Source: a virus. From it: a stretch of 24,381 bases of DNA. The position numbers and the translations under genes were made by a program. Where the stretch lies: positions 1-24,381 of the IMG/VR virus record IMGVR_UViG_3300020281_000125; one strand, 5' to 3'. The notes under the pieces were generated by a model. The model saw nothing but the letters and a program-made list of their open reading frames with translations, had not been told where the DNA came from and did no database searches. Of this stretch, positions 15,582-21,134 are shown piece after piece (position 1 is the stretch's first letter; every line of letters begins with the position of its first letter).

Positions 15582-16137
15582 GAAATTTTATCTTAGCATG
15601 GTACTGGCATTTGTTGCTTTTGCCGGTTTAACATTTTGTAGTCCACCTGCACCAGCACTGGAACTTAAAAATATAATAAGACAAGATCAAGCAAAGTGTC
15701 TTGCAGATAATATGTACTTTGAAGCAAGAAATCAATCTTGGCGTGGCATTGTTGCGGTTGGAATGGTAACACTAAATCGTGTTAGTGATAAGAGATTTCC
15801 AGAAATATTATGTGAAGTCGTTAAACAAGGACCGACAAGTAAATGGTGGCTTGAACAAAAAGGCAAAGTAGTTCCTATACGTCATAAATGTCAGTTTAGC
15901 TGGTACTGTGATGGTAAGAGTGATAAGATACCTGACTTTGATATTGAGTTATATAATGCCATATTTGCAAAAGCAACACGTATGATTGGTCAATATAATT
16001 GGGGAACTTTAGATGATATGACAAAAGGTTCTACACACTATCATGCAGACTATGTATATCCTGAGTGGAGACAAACAAAAACAAAAATGATAACAATAGA
16101 TAATCATATATTTTATAAATGGGAAATCAATGAGTAA
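15574..16137 (+). CDS. SleB-type cell-wall hydrolase with signal peptide (endolysin candidate)
   Basis: 187 residues from ATG 15574, chosen because it opens a signal peptide: MLKKFYLSMVLAFVAFAGL, with likely cleavage near APA-LEL. The mature part has the Hydrolase_2/SleB pattern: CLADNMYFEARNQSWRGIVAVG (catalytic Glu in YFEAR), VTLNRVSDKRFPEILCEVV and KCQFSWYCDGKSD. SleB-type enzymes are cell-wall lytic amidases or transglycosylases. In this phage it is the best endolysin candidate, exported by the host Sec system. Small membrane proteins follow. Confidence 0.9.
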   Translation: MLKKFYLSMVLAFVAFAGLTFCSPPAPALELKNIIRQDQAKCLADNMYFEARNQSWRGIVAVGMVTLNRVSDKRFPEILCEVVKQGPTSKWWLEQKGKVVPIRHKCQFSWYCDGKSDKIPDFDIELYNAIFAKATRMIGQYNWGTLDDMTKGSTHYHADYVYPEWRQTKTKMITIDNHIFYKWEINE

Positions 16138-16333
16138 AATAGATCCAAGATCCATACATATTGATCAACGTAAAATAGACTCAAGAAGAGATGCATGGGA
16201 TAGAGATATTATGCCAGCAGATTGGGTAAAGCCTGAACCAAAAACAGACAAACGTATTGAAAATGCAAAACCAGTTTATATATTTGCACTTTTTTATGTA
16301 GCAATTTTAATAATGATAGATTCAATGGGGTAA
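16130..16333 (+). CDS. Small single-pass membrane protein
   Basis: 67 residues, ATG overlapping the hydrolase stop. The N-terminal 45 residues are hydrophilic (IDPRSIHIDQRKIDSRR, DIMPADWVKPEP) and the C-terminus is one transmembrane segment (VYIFALFYVAILIMI). Position directly after a cell-wall hydrolase makes a lysis-accessory role possible, but no holin signature is visible. Confidence 0.65.
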   Translation: MSKIDPRSIHIDQRKIDSRRDAWDRDIMPADWVKPEPKTDKRIENAKPVYIFALFYVAILIMIDSMG

Positions 16334-16335
16334 AA

Positions 16336-16677
16336 ATGAGAAAATTAATATACGACGCTTGGAATGGTGTAATGAATTATAAAATGAATCCATTAAAAAA
16401 TATTCCAGATTTACAAGTAAGACACATGGTAATGCAGATACTTGCATGGATGTGGTGTATAGCATTTTCAATGTACTTTGGAAGTATGTGGGTGTTTGGT
16501 ATGACAGCGATAGCACACATGTTTATTATATCTGCAATAGTAGTTACAGTGGCAACTTTTTCTGCAGCGAATAAACTTAATTGGAGTTATCACACACCAA
16601 GTCGAGCAAGAGCAATGTATTATAATGGTAAAAGAATTGAATTAGATAAAAATGATGTCGGCGGTGAACATGAATGA
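16336..16677 (+). CDS. Two-pass membrane protein (holin candidate)
   Basis: 113 residues. Starts MRKLIYDAWNGVMNYKMNPL, then IPDLQVRHMVMQILAWMWCI, a start I recognise from marine phage proteins of unknown role. Transmembrane segments are MQILAWMWCIAFSMYFGSMW and MTAIAHMFIISAIVVTVATF; a basic C-terminal tail follows. Size and two passes fit a class II holin and the hydrolase is two genes upstream. That role is inferred only. Confidence 0.65.
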   Translation: MRKLIYDAWNGVMNYKMNPLKNIPDLQVRHMVMQILAWMWCIAFSMYFGSMWVFGMTAIAHMFIISAIVVTVATFSAANKLNWSYHTPSRARAMYYNGKRIELDKNDVGGEHE

Positions 16678-16870
16678 TAAAGAAAAGTTACGTGGATATC
16701 GTGGATTAATCAGAAGAGACATCGATGAGCTTGAAGTAAGATTAAAAACTATAGAAGCAAAGATCGATAGATTAAGCGAAAAGCTCGATAAGCATATTAA
16801 CTTTATTGATGATACGTATGAAGGATTAAAGAATCCTATTAAAATGGCAACAAGGTTTTTTAAGAGGTAG
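16670..16870 (+). CDS. Small coiled-coil protein
   Basis: 66 residues from ATG 16670, overlapping the previous stop. Residues ~14-44 (RRDIDELEVRLKTIEAKIDR and onwards) are a strict heptad coiled coil rich in Glu/Lys, followed by a basic amphipathic end (NPIKMATRFFKR) that could bind membrane. It may partner the neighbouring membrane protein. No family recognised. Confidence 0.65.
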   Translation: MNDKEKLRGYRGLIRRDIDELEVRLKTIEAKIDRLSEKLDKHINFIDDTYEGLKNPIKMATRFFKR

Positions 16871-16872
16871 AT

Positions 16873-17067
16873 ATGACTAGTGCAGAACATTTGAATTATA
16901 CCGAAGAAGAAATAGAAAAATTTGAAGCAGAACACGCAAAAGGAATAGTTGAGATGCATGGCTGGAAAATAAAGCCCGGTGAAATACATGCAGATAATGG
17001 AACAGTCATAGATTGGATTAACAAACATATTAAGATAATAGAGGACTTTGAAAAAAAATATGAGTAG
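16873..17067 (+). CDS. Small acidic phage protein, unknown function
   Basis: 64 residues; AGAGG before ATG. Acidic helix YTEEEIEKFEAEHAKG followed by GWKIKPGEIHADNGTVIDWI and a charged helix. It ends inside the next gene's first codons. Not recognised. Confidence 0.65.
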   Translation: MTSAEHLNYTEEEIEKFEAEHAKGIVEMHGWKIKPGEIHADNGTVIDWINKHIKIIEDFEKKYE

Positions 17068-17521
17068 TATAGTAGATGATTATTTAAATGAGAAAATTAG
17101 GAAGAAAAAAATGAGTGGTGAAAAATTAGAAATTAATGATGATGGATTAGTTACAAGCTTTGGTGATCAACCTAAAAAAGAACCAAAGGGTGAATATAAG
17201 TTTAATGAGAAAGAATATGTTGAAGAGCTATTAAGAGTTATTGATTCAACATATACAGGACACTATTCAAGAGATCATTTTCAGGCAACTGAGTTTATTA
17301 TTGATGGTGGCCACGGTACTGGTTTCTGTATCGGTAATATTATGAAGTATGCTCAAAGGTACGGCAAAAAAGGTAGTAGAGATGATGCTCGTAAAGACTT
17401 ATTAAAAGTATTACATTATGGAATCATTCAACTATTTGTACATGATTTTGAAGAAGTAGATAAGTGTGCAAGTATCGAGTATAATTACGATAATGAAATA
17501 CTGTCAAAAAATAGACAGTAA
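17060..17521 (+). CDS. DUF3310-like (SaV / gp1.7-type) protein
   Basis: 153 residues from ATG 17060, overlapping the previous gene. After a charged N-terminal 60 residues, TGHYSRDHFQATEFIIDGG, then FCIGNIMKYAQRYGKKGSRD and DDARKDLLKVLHYG match DUF3310: Tyr/His near the start, FxxGNxxKYxxRxxxKG, and a D...K helix. The same fold is part of T7 gp1.7, a nucleotide kinase. A nucleotide-metabolism role is therefore plausible but not shown. Confidence 0.8.
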   Translation: MSSIVDDYLNEKIRKKKMSGEKLEINDDGLVTSFGDQPKKEPKGEYKFNEKEYVEELLRVIDSTYTGHYSRDHFQATEFIIDGGHGTGFCIGNIMKYAQRYGKKGSRDDARKDLLKVLHYGIIQLFVHDFEEVDKCASIEYNYDNEILSKNRQ

Positions 17522-17559
17522 ATCTCTGTCATATTATTGTAGCTGTCAATTTTTTGACA
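17500..17559 (+). repeat. CTGTCA repeats and paired hairpins before a late promoter
   Basis: CTGTCA occurs at 17501, 17525 and 17543. ACTGTC/GACAGT (17500-17519) and TGTCAA/TTGACA (17544-17559) can each form a hairpin. The first overlaps the end of the DUF3310 gene. Together they could act as a weak terminator or as a protein-binding site ahead of the TATAAATA at 17563. Confidence 0.5.
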
Positions 17560-17562
17560 TCA

Positions 17563-17570
17563 TATAAATA
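17563..17570 (+). promoter_or_regulatory. T4-type late promoter TATAAATA
   Basis: Exact octamer 18 bases before ATG 17588, in intergenic DNA. In T4 this sequence is read by host RNA polymerase carrying gp55, with gp33 and the gp45 clamp. Confidence 0.7.
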
Positions 17571-17587
17571 TTACTGTAGGAGTAATT

Positions 17588-17995
17588 ATGCCAAAAATAT
17601 CAGAAAATACCGGCGTTGAAATGCCAATACGAAATCTATTGTCAATCATTGTGGCAGTGGCTGTTGGTGTATGGGCATATTTTGGTATTATTGAAAGATT
17701 AAACAAAGTAGAAACTGAACTTATAATAATTAACACAGACCTTGAAAAAAATACTGAGTTTAGAATTAAGTGGCCACGTGGTGAAATGGGTAGTTTACCA
17801 GCAGACAGTGAACAGTTTATGTTAATAGAACACTTAGCAGGTCAACTTGAGAAACTCGCAAATAATATTGAAACTGGTAAAGCTCCATTTGATCAACAAC
17901 AAAAGCTTACACTCGATTTTTATAAGTCAAGAATTGAAAAACTCGAGGACCAGATAGAAAAGCTAAAAGATAAGATAGTAAACGGAAAACACTAA
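17588..17995 (+). CDS. Membrane-anchored coiled-coil protein
   Basis: 135 residues; TAGGAG upstream. One transmembrane segment at ~17-34 (LLSIIVAVAVGVWAYFGI), then a long charged region with coiled-coil ends (IERLNKVETELIIINTDLEK and FYKSRIEKLEDQIEKLKDKI). The layout of N-terminal anchor plus periplasmic coiled coil is like an inner-membrane spanin, but no outer-membrane partner with a lipobox is evident. Late expression from the 17563 site is likely. Confidence 0.65.
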   Translation: MPKISENTGVEMPIRNLLSIIVAVAVGVWAYFGIIERLNKVETELIIINTDLEKNTEFRIKWPRGEMGSLPADSEQFMLIEHLAGQLEKLANNIETGKAPFDQQQKLTLDFYKSRIEKLEDQIEKLKDKIVNGKH

Positions 17996-18222
17996 TGGAA
18001 ATATTCTCAGGATTTATTTTGTTAATGTTTATGAGTGGAGATGTTAAACCTACAGAGTTTACACCTCGTGACTCAATGATGGAATGTTTGAAAGTGAAGA
18101 GATACATCAAAAGAAAACAAGGACCGGGCGGACCGCGATGGGTATGTCAAAAAGGCAAACTCGAGTTTGAAATAAAAAACGGTGAAAAGCATCCACTTAA
18201 AATACTTGAGTTGTATAAATAG
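17995..18222 (+). CDS. Small exported protein
   Basis: 75 residues, starting at the TAATG overlap with the previous gene. The N-terminus MEIFSGFILLMFMSGDVKP is a short hydrophobic signal or anchor. The mature part has two Cys (MECLKVKR and RWVCQKG) that could pair, and is strongly basic. Function unknown. The TATAAATA octamer for the next unit lies at its 3' end. Confidence 0.65.
   Translation: MEIFSGFILLMFMSGDVKPTEFTPRDSMMECLKVKRYIKRKQGPGGPRWVCQKGKLEFEIKNGEKHPLKILELYK
18214..18221 (+). promoter_or_regulatory. T4-type late promoter TATAAATA (GTATAAATAGTAATA)
   Basis: Octamer with the extension GTAATA, repeated identically 178 bp downstream and on the minus strand at 20074. Lies 25 bases before ATG 18247. 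Confidence 0.8.
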
Positions 18223-18246
18223 TAATATCGACGGATAGGGAACTCG

Positions 18247-18396
18247 ATGGCAAATTATAGATGTACAAATTGTGGTAACGTTCAGGATGTAGAGGTTACA
18301 GAAGTAACAATTGATAACGAAGGTGAAACAACAACCGTAAAATCTTCAACCGAAAAATGTACTCAGTGTGGATGGACGCACTGGGAAGACGTATAA
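18247..18396 (+). CDS. 49-residue zinc-ribbon protein
   Basis: Starts at ATG 18247 (TAGGGAA upstream) and ends at TAA 18394-18396. RCTNCGNVQDVE and KCTQCGWTHWED form two CxxC knuckles 31 residues apart, a classic rubredoxin-like or transcription-factor zinc ribbon. It stands between two late promoters and has its own, so it is expressed alone. A role in binding RNA polymerase or DNA is possible. Too small for annotation by length alone. Confidence 0.78.
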   Translation: MANYRCTNCGNVQDVEVTEVTIDNEGETTTVKSSTEKCTQCGWTHWEDV

Positions 18397-18399
18397 ATA
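18392..18399 (+). promoter_or_regulatory. T4-type late promoter TATAAATA (GTATAAATAGTAATA)
   Basis: Same extended site as at 18214. Transcription would start about 5-8 bases downstream, right before the riboswitch aptamer at 18413. Confidence 0.85.
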
Positions 18400-18412
18400 G
18401 TAATACATTAAA

Positions 18413-18482
18413 CGTTCACCCGAAAGGGCGGAAGTAAGCGATCGCTGAAGGAACGCACCTAACCATTAACTAGGGAGGGTGA
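18413..18482 (+). promoter_or_regulatory. Glutamine riboswitch (glnA / Downstream-peptide RNA class)
   Basis: The class consensus is present almost without change: outer stem CGTTC (18413-18417) with GAACG (18451-18455), hairpin CCC-GAAA-GGG, then CGGAAGTAAG, a short AGC-GATC-GCT hairpin, and GAAGGAACGCACC. These RNAs bind L-glutamine. The expression platform is visible: TCACCC (18416-18421), part of the aptamer, is exactly complementary to GGGTGA (18477-18482), and CACC (18456-18459) to GGTG (18478-18481), both covering the ribosome site of the 18486 gene. So control of translation by glutamine is likely. Direction of the switch is not certain. Confidence 0.92.
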
Positions 18483-18485
18483 CTA

Positions 18486-18590
18486 ATGACTTACAGACCA
18501 TTTTCTTGGAAGAGGTTTTGTCAGGCTCGAAATCGTGCCAGAGTTCATAAGATATTGAACTATCGCATGCGCTATTTTGTAGCTGCCTAA
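18486..18590 (+). CDS. 34-residue basic peptide controlled by the glutamine riboswitch
   Basis: ATG 18486 after a strong site (AGGGAGGG) to TAA 18588-18590. The peptide starts MTYRPFSWKRFCQARNRARV and ends RMRYFVAA; it carries seven Arg and two Lys and no acidic residue, so its charge is about +9. It has the expected size and position of the peptides that follow Downstream-peptide RNAs. In cyanobacteria a glutamine riboswitch controls small basic inhibitors of glutamine synthetase; a similar action on host nitrogen metabolism is an inference. It overlaps the convergent gene by 4 bases. Confidence 0.82.
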   Translation: MTYRPFSWKRFCQARNRARVHKILNYRMRYFVAA

Positions 18591-18802
18591 TAAAGCTTAG
18601 TATTTTTTCCGACAGGCTTAGGGACACAAACCGCAGTGTATCTGACTAATAAATCAGCATCATTTTCTGCATTGCGGTTTGGTACCATCGGTTGTTTGTT
18701 GAGTCTTTCGGCAAAGTACAAGCAATCATTGATATTTTTAAAATACATGTCTTGACTTATTATAGCCTTTCCCATATATACCATCAATAAAAATGCGTGC
18801 AT
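18587..18802 (-). CDS. Small exported protein
   Basis: 71 residues; signal-like N-terminus MHAFLLMVYMGKAIIS, then FKNINDCLYFAERLNKQP and YTAVCVPKPVG. The DCxxFAxxLN...C pattern is the same type as in the exported protein at 4543 (DECNQY...CLP), so these may be distant relatives with one disulfide. Last gene of the minus-strand late operon; its start overlaps the stop of the 19080 gene. Function unknown. Confidence 0.65.
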   Translation of the reverse strand: MHAFLLMVYMGKAIISQDMYFKNINDCLYFAERLNKQPMVPNRNAENDADLLVRYTAVCVPKPVGKNTKLY

Positions 18803-19080
18803 TATCTTTTCTTTTTAAAATTTTTTGGTGCTAAAGCAGCTTCAGCTTCTCTTCTCATTCTTTCAATATTATCATTACTTGTGTCAAATTTAGGTTTTTC
18901 TCTCATAGTTAATTGAGATTTAAACTGTTTCTTTACAGGTTCTTTATCTTGGCAACCATTTAACATTGCTGTTATGGCTCTATATCCGTCACCTATAAAG
19001 ATAAGTTGATTATTTTGATATAACTTTGCTTTACTGGCATCGTTTAAATCAATAATGTAATTTTCATGTTTGAACTTCAT
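18802..19080 (-). CDS. Small phage protein, unknown function
   Basis: 92 residues from ATG 19080 (AAAGAAG upstream). An earlier in-frame start would overlap the Cys-rich gene almost fully and lacks a site. A compact N-terminus (KFKHENYIIDLNDASKAKLY, then IFIGDGYRAITAMLNGC) is followed by a basic disordered tail (EAEAALAPKNFKKKR). Not recognised. Confidence 0.62.
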   Translation of the reverse strand: MKFKHENYIIDLNDASKAKLYQNNQLIFIGDGYRAITAMLNGCQDKEPVKKQFKSQLTMREKPKFDTSNDNIERMRREAEAALAPKNFKKKR

Positions 19081-19195
19081 CTTCTTTACAATCACACGAT
19101 GTACATACATCGTTAGCGCAATTTGGACATTCTGGCGCATAACAATGACACCTACATCCACACTTAGTACACCATCTTTCTGGACTTCCTGACAT
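19064..19195 (-). CDS. 43-residue Cys-rich metal-binding protein
   Basis: ATG 19195 with AGAGGTG upstream to TGA 19064-19066. Ten of 43 residues are Cys, arranged WCTKCGCRCHCY, ECPNC and VCTSCDC, i.e. three CxxC units plus CxCxC. This is dense enough for a metallothionein-like cluster or two interleaved zinc knuckles. It lies in another frame under a longer spurious start of the next gene, so it is easily missed. Spacing fits the operon: 8 nt after the previous stop, 17-nt overlap with the next gene. Confidence 0.72.
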   Translation of the reverse strand: MSGSPERWCTKCGCRCHCYAPECPNCANDVCTSCDCKEDEVQT

Positions 19196-19203
19196 GTTCA
19201 CCT

Positions 19204-19569
19204 CTATTTCTTAATTGAATTTAAACTATCGACTACATCATCGATACTTGGTTCTTTACTCCATGGATTATAAACACACTTATATTGTTTTGGACAATTA
19301 TTTTCATACATCAATTCAAATGTTTTATTTCCACCAATGTATATACACGCTTGTCTGCCGGTTGTGCGTGATTTTAGTGTCTTATATAACCTACATGTCG
19401 TATATTTCTTAGTATGTCCATTTCTATTTATTTTCTGTTGATTTGTGTACTGTTTTTTTGTACCGTACTTTGGATCTTTTGGCTCATACGTCTTACCAGC
19501 TGCATGTGCTATTATCGTAAATGCAAAAATAAGAAATATGATTATGAATGTGGTTAAGTAGGTTTTCAA
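19204..19569 (-). CDS. Exported Cys-containing protein
   Basis: 121 residues. Clear signal peptide: MKTYLTTFIIIFLIFAFTII followed by AHA-A cleavage near residue 23. The mature part is basic, with YEPKDPKYGTKKQYTNQQK then CRLYKTLKSRTTGRQACIYIG, and NNCPKQYKCVYNPW, four Cys that could form two disulfides in the periplasm. The start directly touches the previous stop. I do not recognise the family. Confidence 0.7.
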   Translation of the reverse strand: MKTYLTTFIIIFLIFAFTIIAHAAGKTYEPKDPKYGTKKQYTNQQKINRNGHTKKYTTCRLYKTLKSRTTGRQACIYIGGNKTFELMYENNCPKQYKCVYNPWSKEPSIDDVVDSLNSIKK

Positions 19570-20052
19570 CTAAATGATACCTTGAGACTTCAATAATGCT
19601 GCAGTTAACCATGTAACAAAACCTCCGACAAGAACAACACATACAACGATTGCAGTAATTTCTATTACTTTACGTTGTCTTTCTTTTTGTGCATAAATAG
19701 CTGCTTGTCTTTTCTTTCTGATTTCACCTTCGGTTTTGAGTAACTCATCCCATGCCGCAGGACCACGTGTTAATGAAATAAGTTGTTTAAGTTGATAACG
19801 CATATCCTCGGCTTTCTTCTTAGCCATGAATGACGCCATTGCTTCTTCTTCAATAGAACCTGCTGCAAATAACTTTTTAAACAATGGTGGTTTTTTTGCG
19901 TACTCGTCTGCCTTATTAATATCGGATGCGGCGCCCATCCATCTACTTAGATCACCTGACATTGATTCGATATCACGTCCGACTTCAAAACCTTTTTTGA
20001 TTGCATTGAATGCTGTTGTTGCCGCACTCAAAGCTGCTGCTACTTCTATCAT
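19570..20052 (-). CDS. Membrane protein with Ala-rich N-terminus (possible virion protein)
   Basis: 160 residues; first gene of the minus-strand late operon, behind GAGGAAC. N-terminal AALSAATTAFNAIKKGFEVG is an amphipathic helix, the middle is charged and helical (EEEAMASFMAKKKAEDMRYQ, IRKKRQAAIYAQKERQRKV), and the C-terminus is one transmembrane segment (ITAIVVCVVLVGGFVTWLTA). Similar proteins are common in marine myoviruses, where they are suspected virion components; this is a weak memory-based link. Confidence 0.7.
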   Translation of the reverse strand: MIEVAAALSAATTAFNAIKKGFEVGRDIESMSGDLSRWMGAASDINKADEYAKKPPLFKKLFAAGSIEEEAMASFMAKKKAEDMRYQLKQLISLTRGPAAWDELLKTEGEIRKKRQAAIYAQKERQRKVIEITAIVVCVVLVGGFVTWLTAALLKSQGII

Positions 20053-20073
20053 ATTAGTTCCTCTTCTTATTAC

Positions 20074-20081
20074 TATTTATA
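20074..20081 (-). promoter_or_regulatory. T4-type late promoter TATAAATA, minus strand
   Basis: Reads TATAAATAGTAATAAG on the minus strand, the same extended site as at 18214 and 18392, 22 bases before the ATG at 20052. Supports the five minus-strand genes down to 18587 as one late transcript. Confidence 0.85.
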
Positions 20082-20151
20082 AAAAAGCAGTAAGAAAAGA
20101 CGTAAAACTTGTATATATATTAAGATTTATGCAAAATAAAAAGGAAAGATC

Positions 20152-20973
20152 ATGACGCAATTAATATCCCCAAAAAAGTTTACAGACACAGTTGGCCTTT
20201 TAAGGTCATTTTTTTTAGATAAAGGTTTTTTAGAAGTTCACACTCAAAATAGGTTGTCAATCTTGGCAGCTTGCGAGGATCCATTTAATGTGGCAACTTA
20301 CAAGTATGCGGGTGAAGTTTGGCCATTACCACAAACCGGACAGATGTGGCTAGAACACGAATTACTTAGTAAACCTGACTCAAAAGGTTTCTTTTGTGTA
20401 TCAACTTCATATAGACAAGAACCTAACGCAATCCCTGGAAGACACGACATTATATTTCCAATGTTTGAATTTGAAATGCCCGGTGACATATATGATCTTT
20501 CAAAAATGGAATACGAGTTAGTAGAATACTTAGGATTTAAAAAGCCAGAAGAAAAGACTTACTCAAAATGGCAAGAGTATTTTAGTTTAAACCAAGACCA
20601 AGAGCTAGTAGCAGAGCATGAAGCTAAAATGTATAATGATTTTAGTACTGCAATGATTACAGACTTTCCAGAGTTTACAAGTCCATTTTGGAATATGAGT
20701 CGTTACGAAGATGGTATAAGATCAAAAAAGATTGACGTAATATTAGGTGGTATGGAAACTATTGGATCAGCAGAAAGATCCACAAATAAAGATCAAATGA
20801 GAGATACATTTCATACGATTACTAATGGTGCATACTCTAAATTATTATTTGATTTATTTGGTAAAGAACGAGTTGAAGCAGAATTAGAAGAGTTCTTAAA
20901 GTTTGATTTCTTTCCACGAGTTGGTGGTGGGATCGGTATGACAAGAATGATTGCAGCTTTGGATCCTATGTAA
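20152..20973 (+). CDS. Class IIb aminoacyl-tRNA synthetase catalytic domain (Asn/Asp/Lys type)
   Basis: 273 residues; AAGGAAAG before ATG. Class II motifs are clear: motif 2 with FFCVSTSYRQEPNA (Arg88, Glu90) and GRHDIIFPMFEFEMPG; ILGGMETIGSAERS (residues 197-210), matching the EIIGGSQRE segment of AsnRS/AspRS; and motif 3 RVGGGIGMTRMIAAL (Arg265). The OB-fold anticodon-binding domain is absent, so the protein is the catalytic core only. Such stand-alone cores occur as AsnA, archaeal asparagine synthetase paralogues and tRNA-modifying enzymes. The adjoining Asn-anticodon tRNA favours aminoacylation, but amide synthesis is possible. Confidence 0.85.
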   Translation: MTQLISPKKFTDTVGLLRSFFLDKGFLEVHTQNRLSILAACEDPFNVATYKYAGEVWPLPQTGQMWLEHELLSKPDSKGFFCVSTSYRQEPNAIPGRHDIIFPMFEFEMPGDIYDLSKMEYELVEYLGFKKPEEKTYSKWQEYFSLNQDQELVAEHEAKMYNDFSTAMITDFPEFTSPFWNMSRYEDGIRSKKIDVILGGMETIGSAERSTNKDQMRDTFHTITNGAYSKLLFDLFGKERVEAELEEFLKFDFFPRVGGGIGMTRMIAALDPM

Positions 20974-20979
20974 AAGTTT

Positions 20980-21066
20980 TGCAGGGTGGCGGAACGGTAG
21001 ACGCGGTAGGTTGTTTCCCTATTGTCTGTGCGAGACGTGGTGGTTCGAATCCACCCCCTGCAGCCA
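20980..21066 (+). tRNA. tRNA with Asn anticodon GUU but a long variable arm (class II, Leu-like body)
   Basis: Acceptor stem TGCAGGG/CCCTGCA, T8-G9, D arm GCG/CGC with Leu-like loop (GAACGGTAGA), anticodon stem GTAGG/CCTAT with loop TTGTTTC (anticodon GTT at 21013-21015), variable arm of 16 nt with GTCT/AGAC stem, T arm GGTGG-TTCGAAT-CCACC, G73 and encoded CCA. Normal tRNA-Asn is class I with a short variable loop. U1-A72 and G73 are shared with tRNA-Asn, while D arm and variable arm are of the Leu type. Position 37 is U, which is very rare. It begins 6 nt after the stop of the synthetase-like gene. Confidence 0.9.
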
Positions 21067-21076
21067 AAAATAATCC

Positions 21077-21105
21077 TTTACAAATGTGTATTTATGTAGT
21101 ATAAT
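21077..21105 (+). promoter_or_regulatory. Sigma70-like promoter for tmRNA (TTTACA, 17 bp, TATAAT)
   Basis: -35 TTTACA 21077-21082, 17 bp, consensus -10 TATAAT 21100-21105, about 30 bases before the tmRNA acceptor piece. Confidence 0.87.
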
Positions 21106-21134
21106 ATATATTATATAACGATGAAACAAAGTAA

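Noticed and set aside
16642-17028. Minus-strand 128-residue frame
   Set aside because: Covers three plus-strand genes with good starts; its Phe/Ile/Ser-rich product mirrors Lys/Glu-rich helices on the other strand.
20082-20151. Sigma70-like promoter for the synthetase-like gene
   Set aside because: TATATATATT is AT-rich but no -35 at proper spacing matches the TTTACA class, so none is reported.
20980-21066. Ordinary tRNA-Leu or tRNA-Ser
   Set aside because: The long arm and D arm fit Leu, but anticodon GUU, U1-A72 and G73 do not; the stem positions leave no room for another anticodon.
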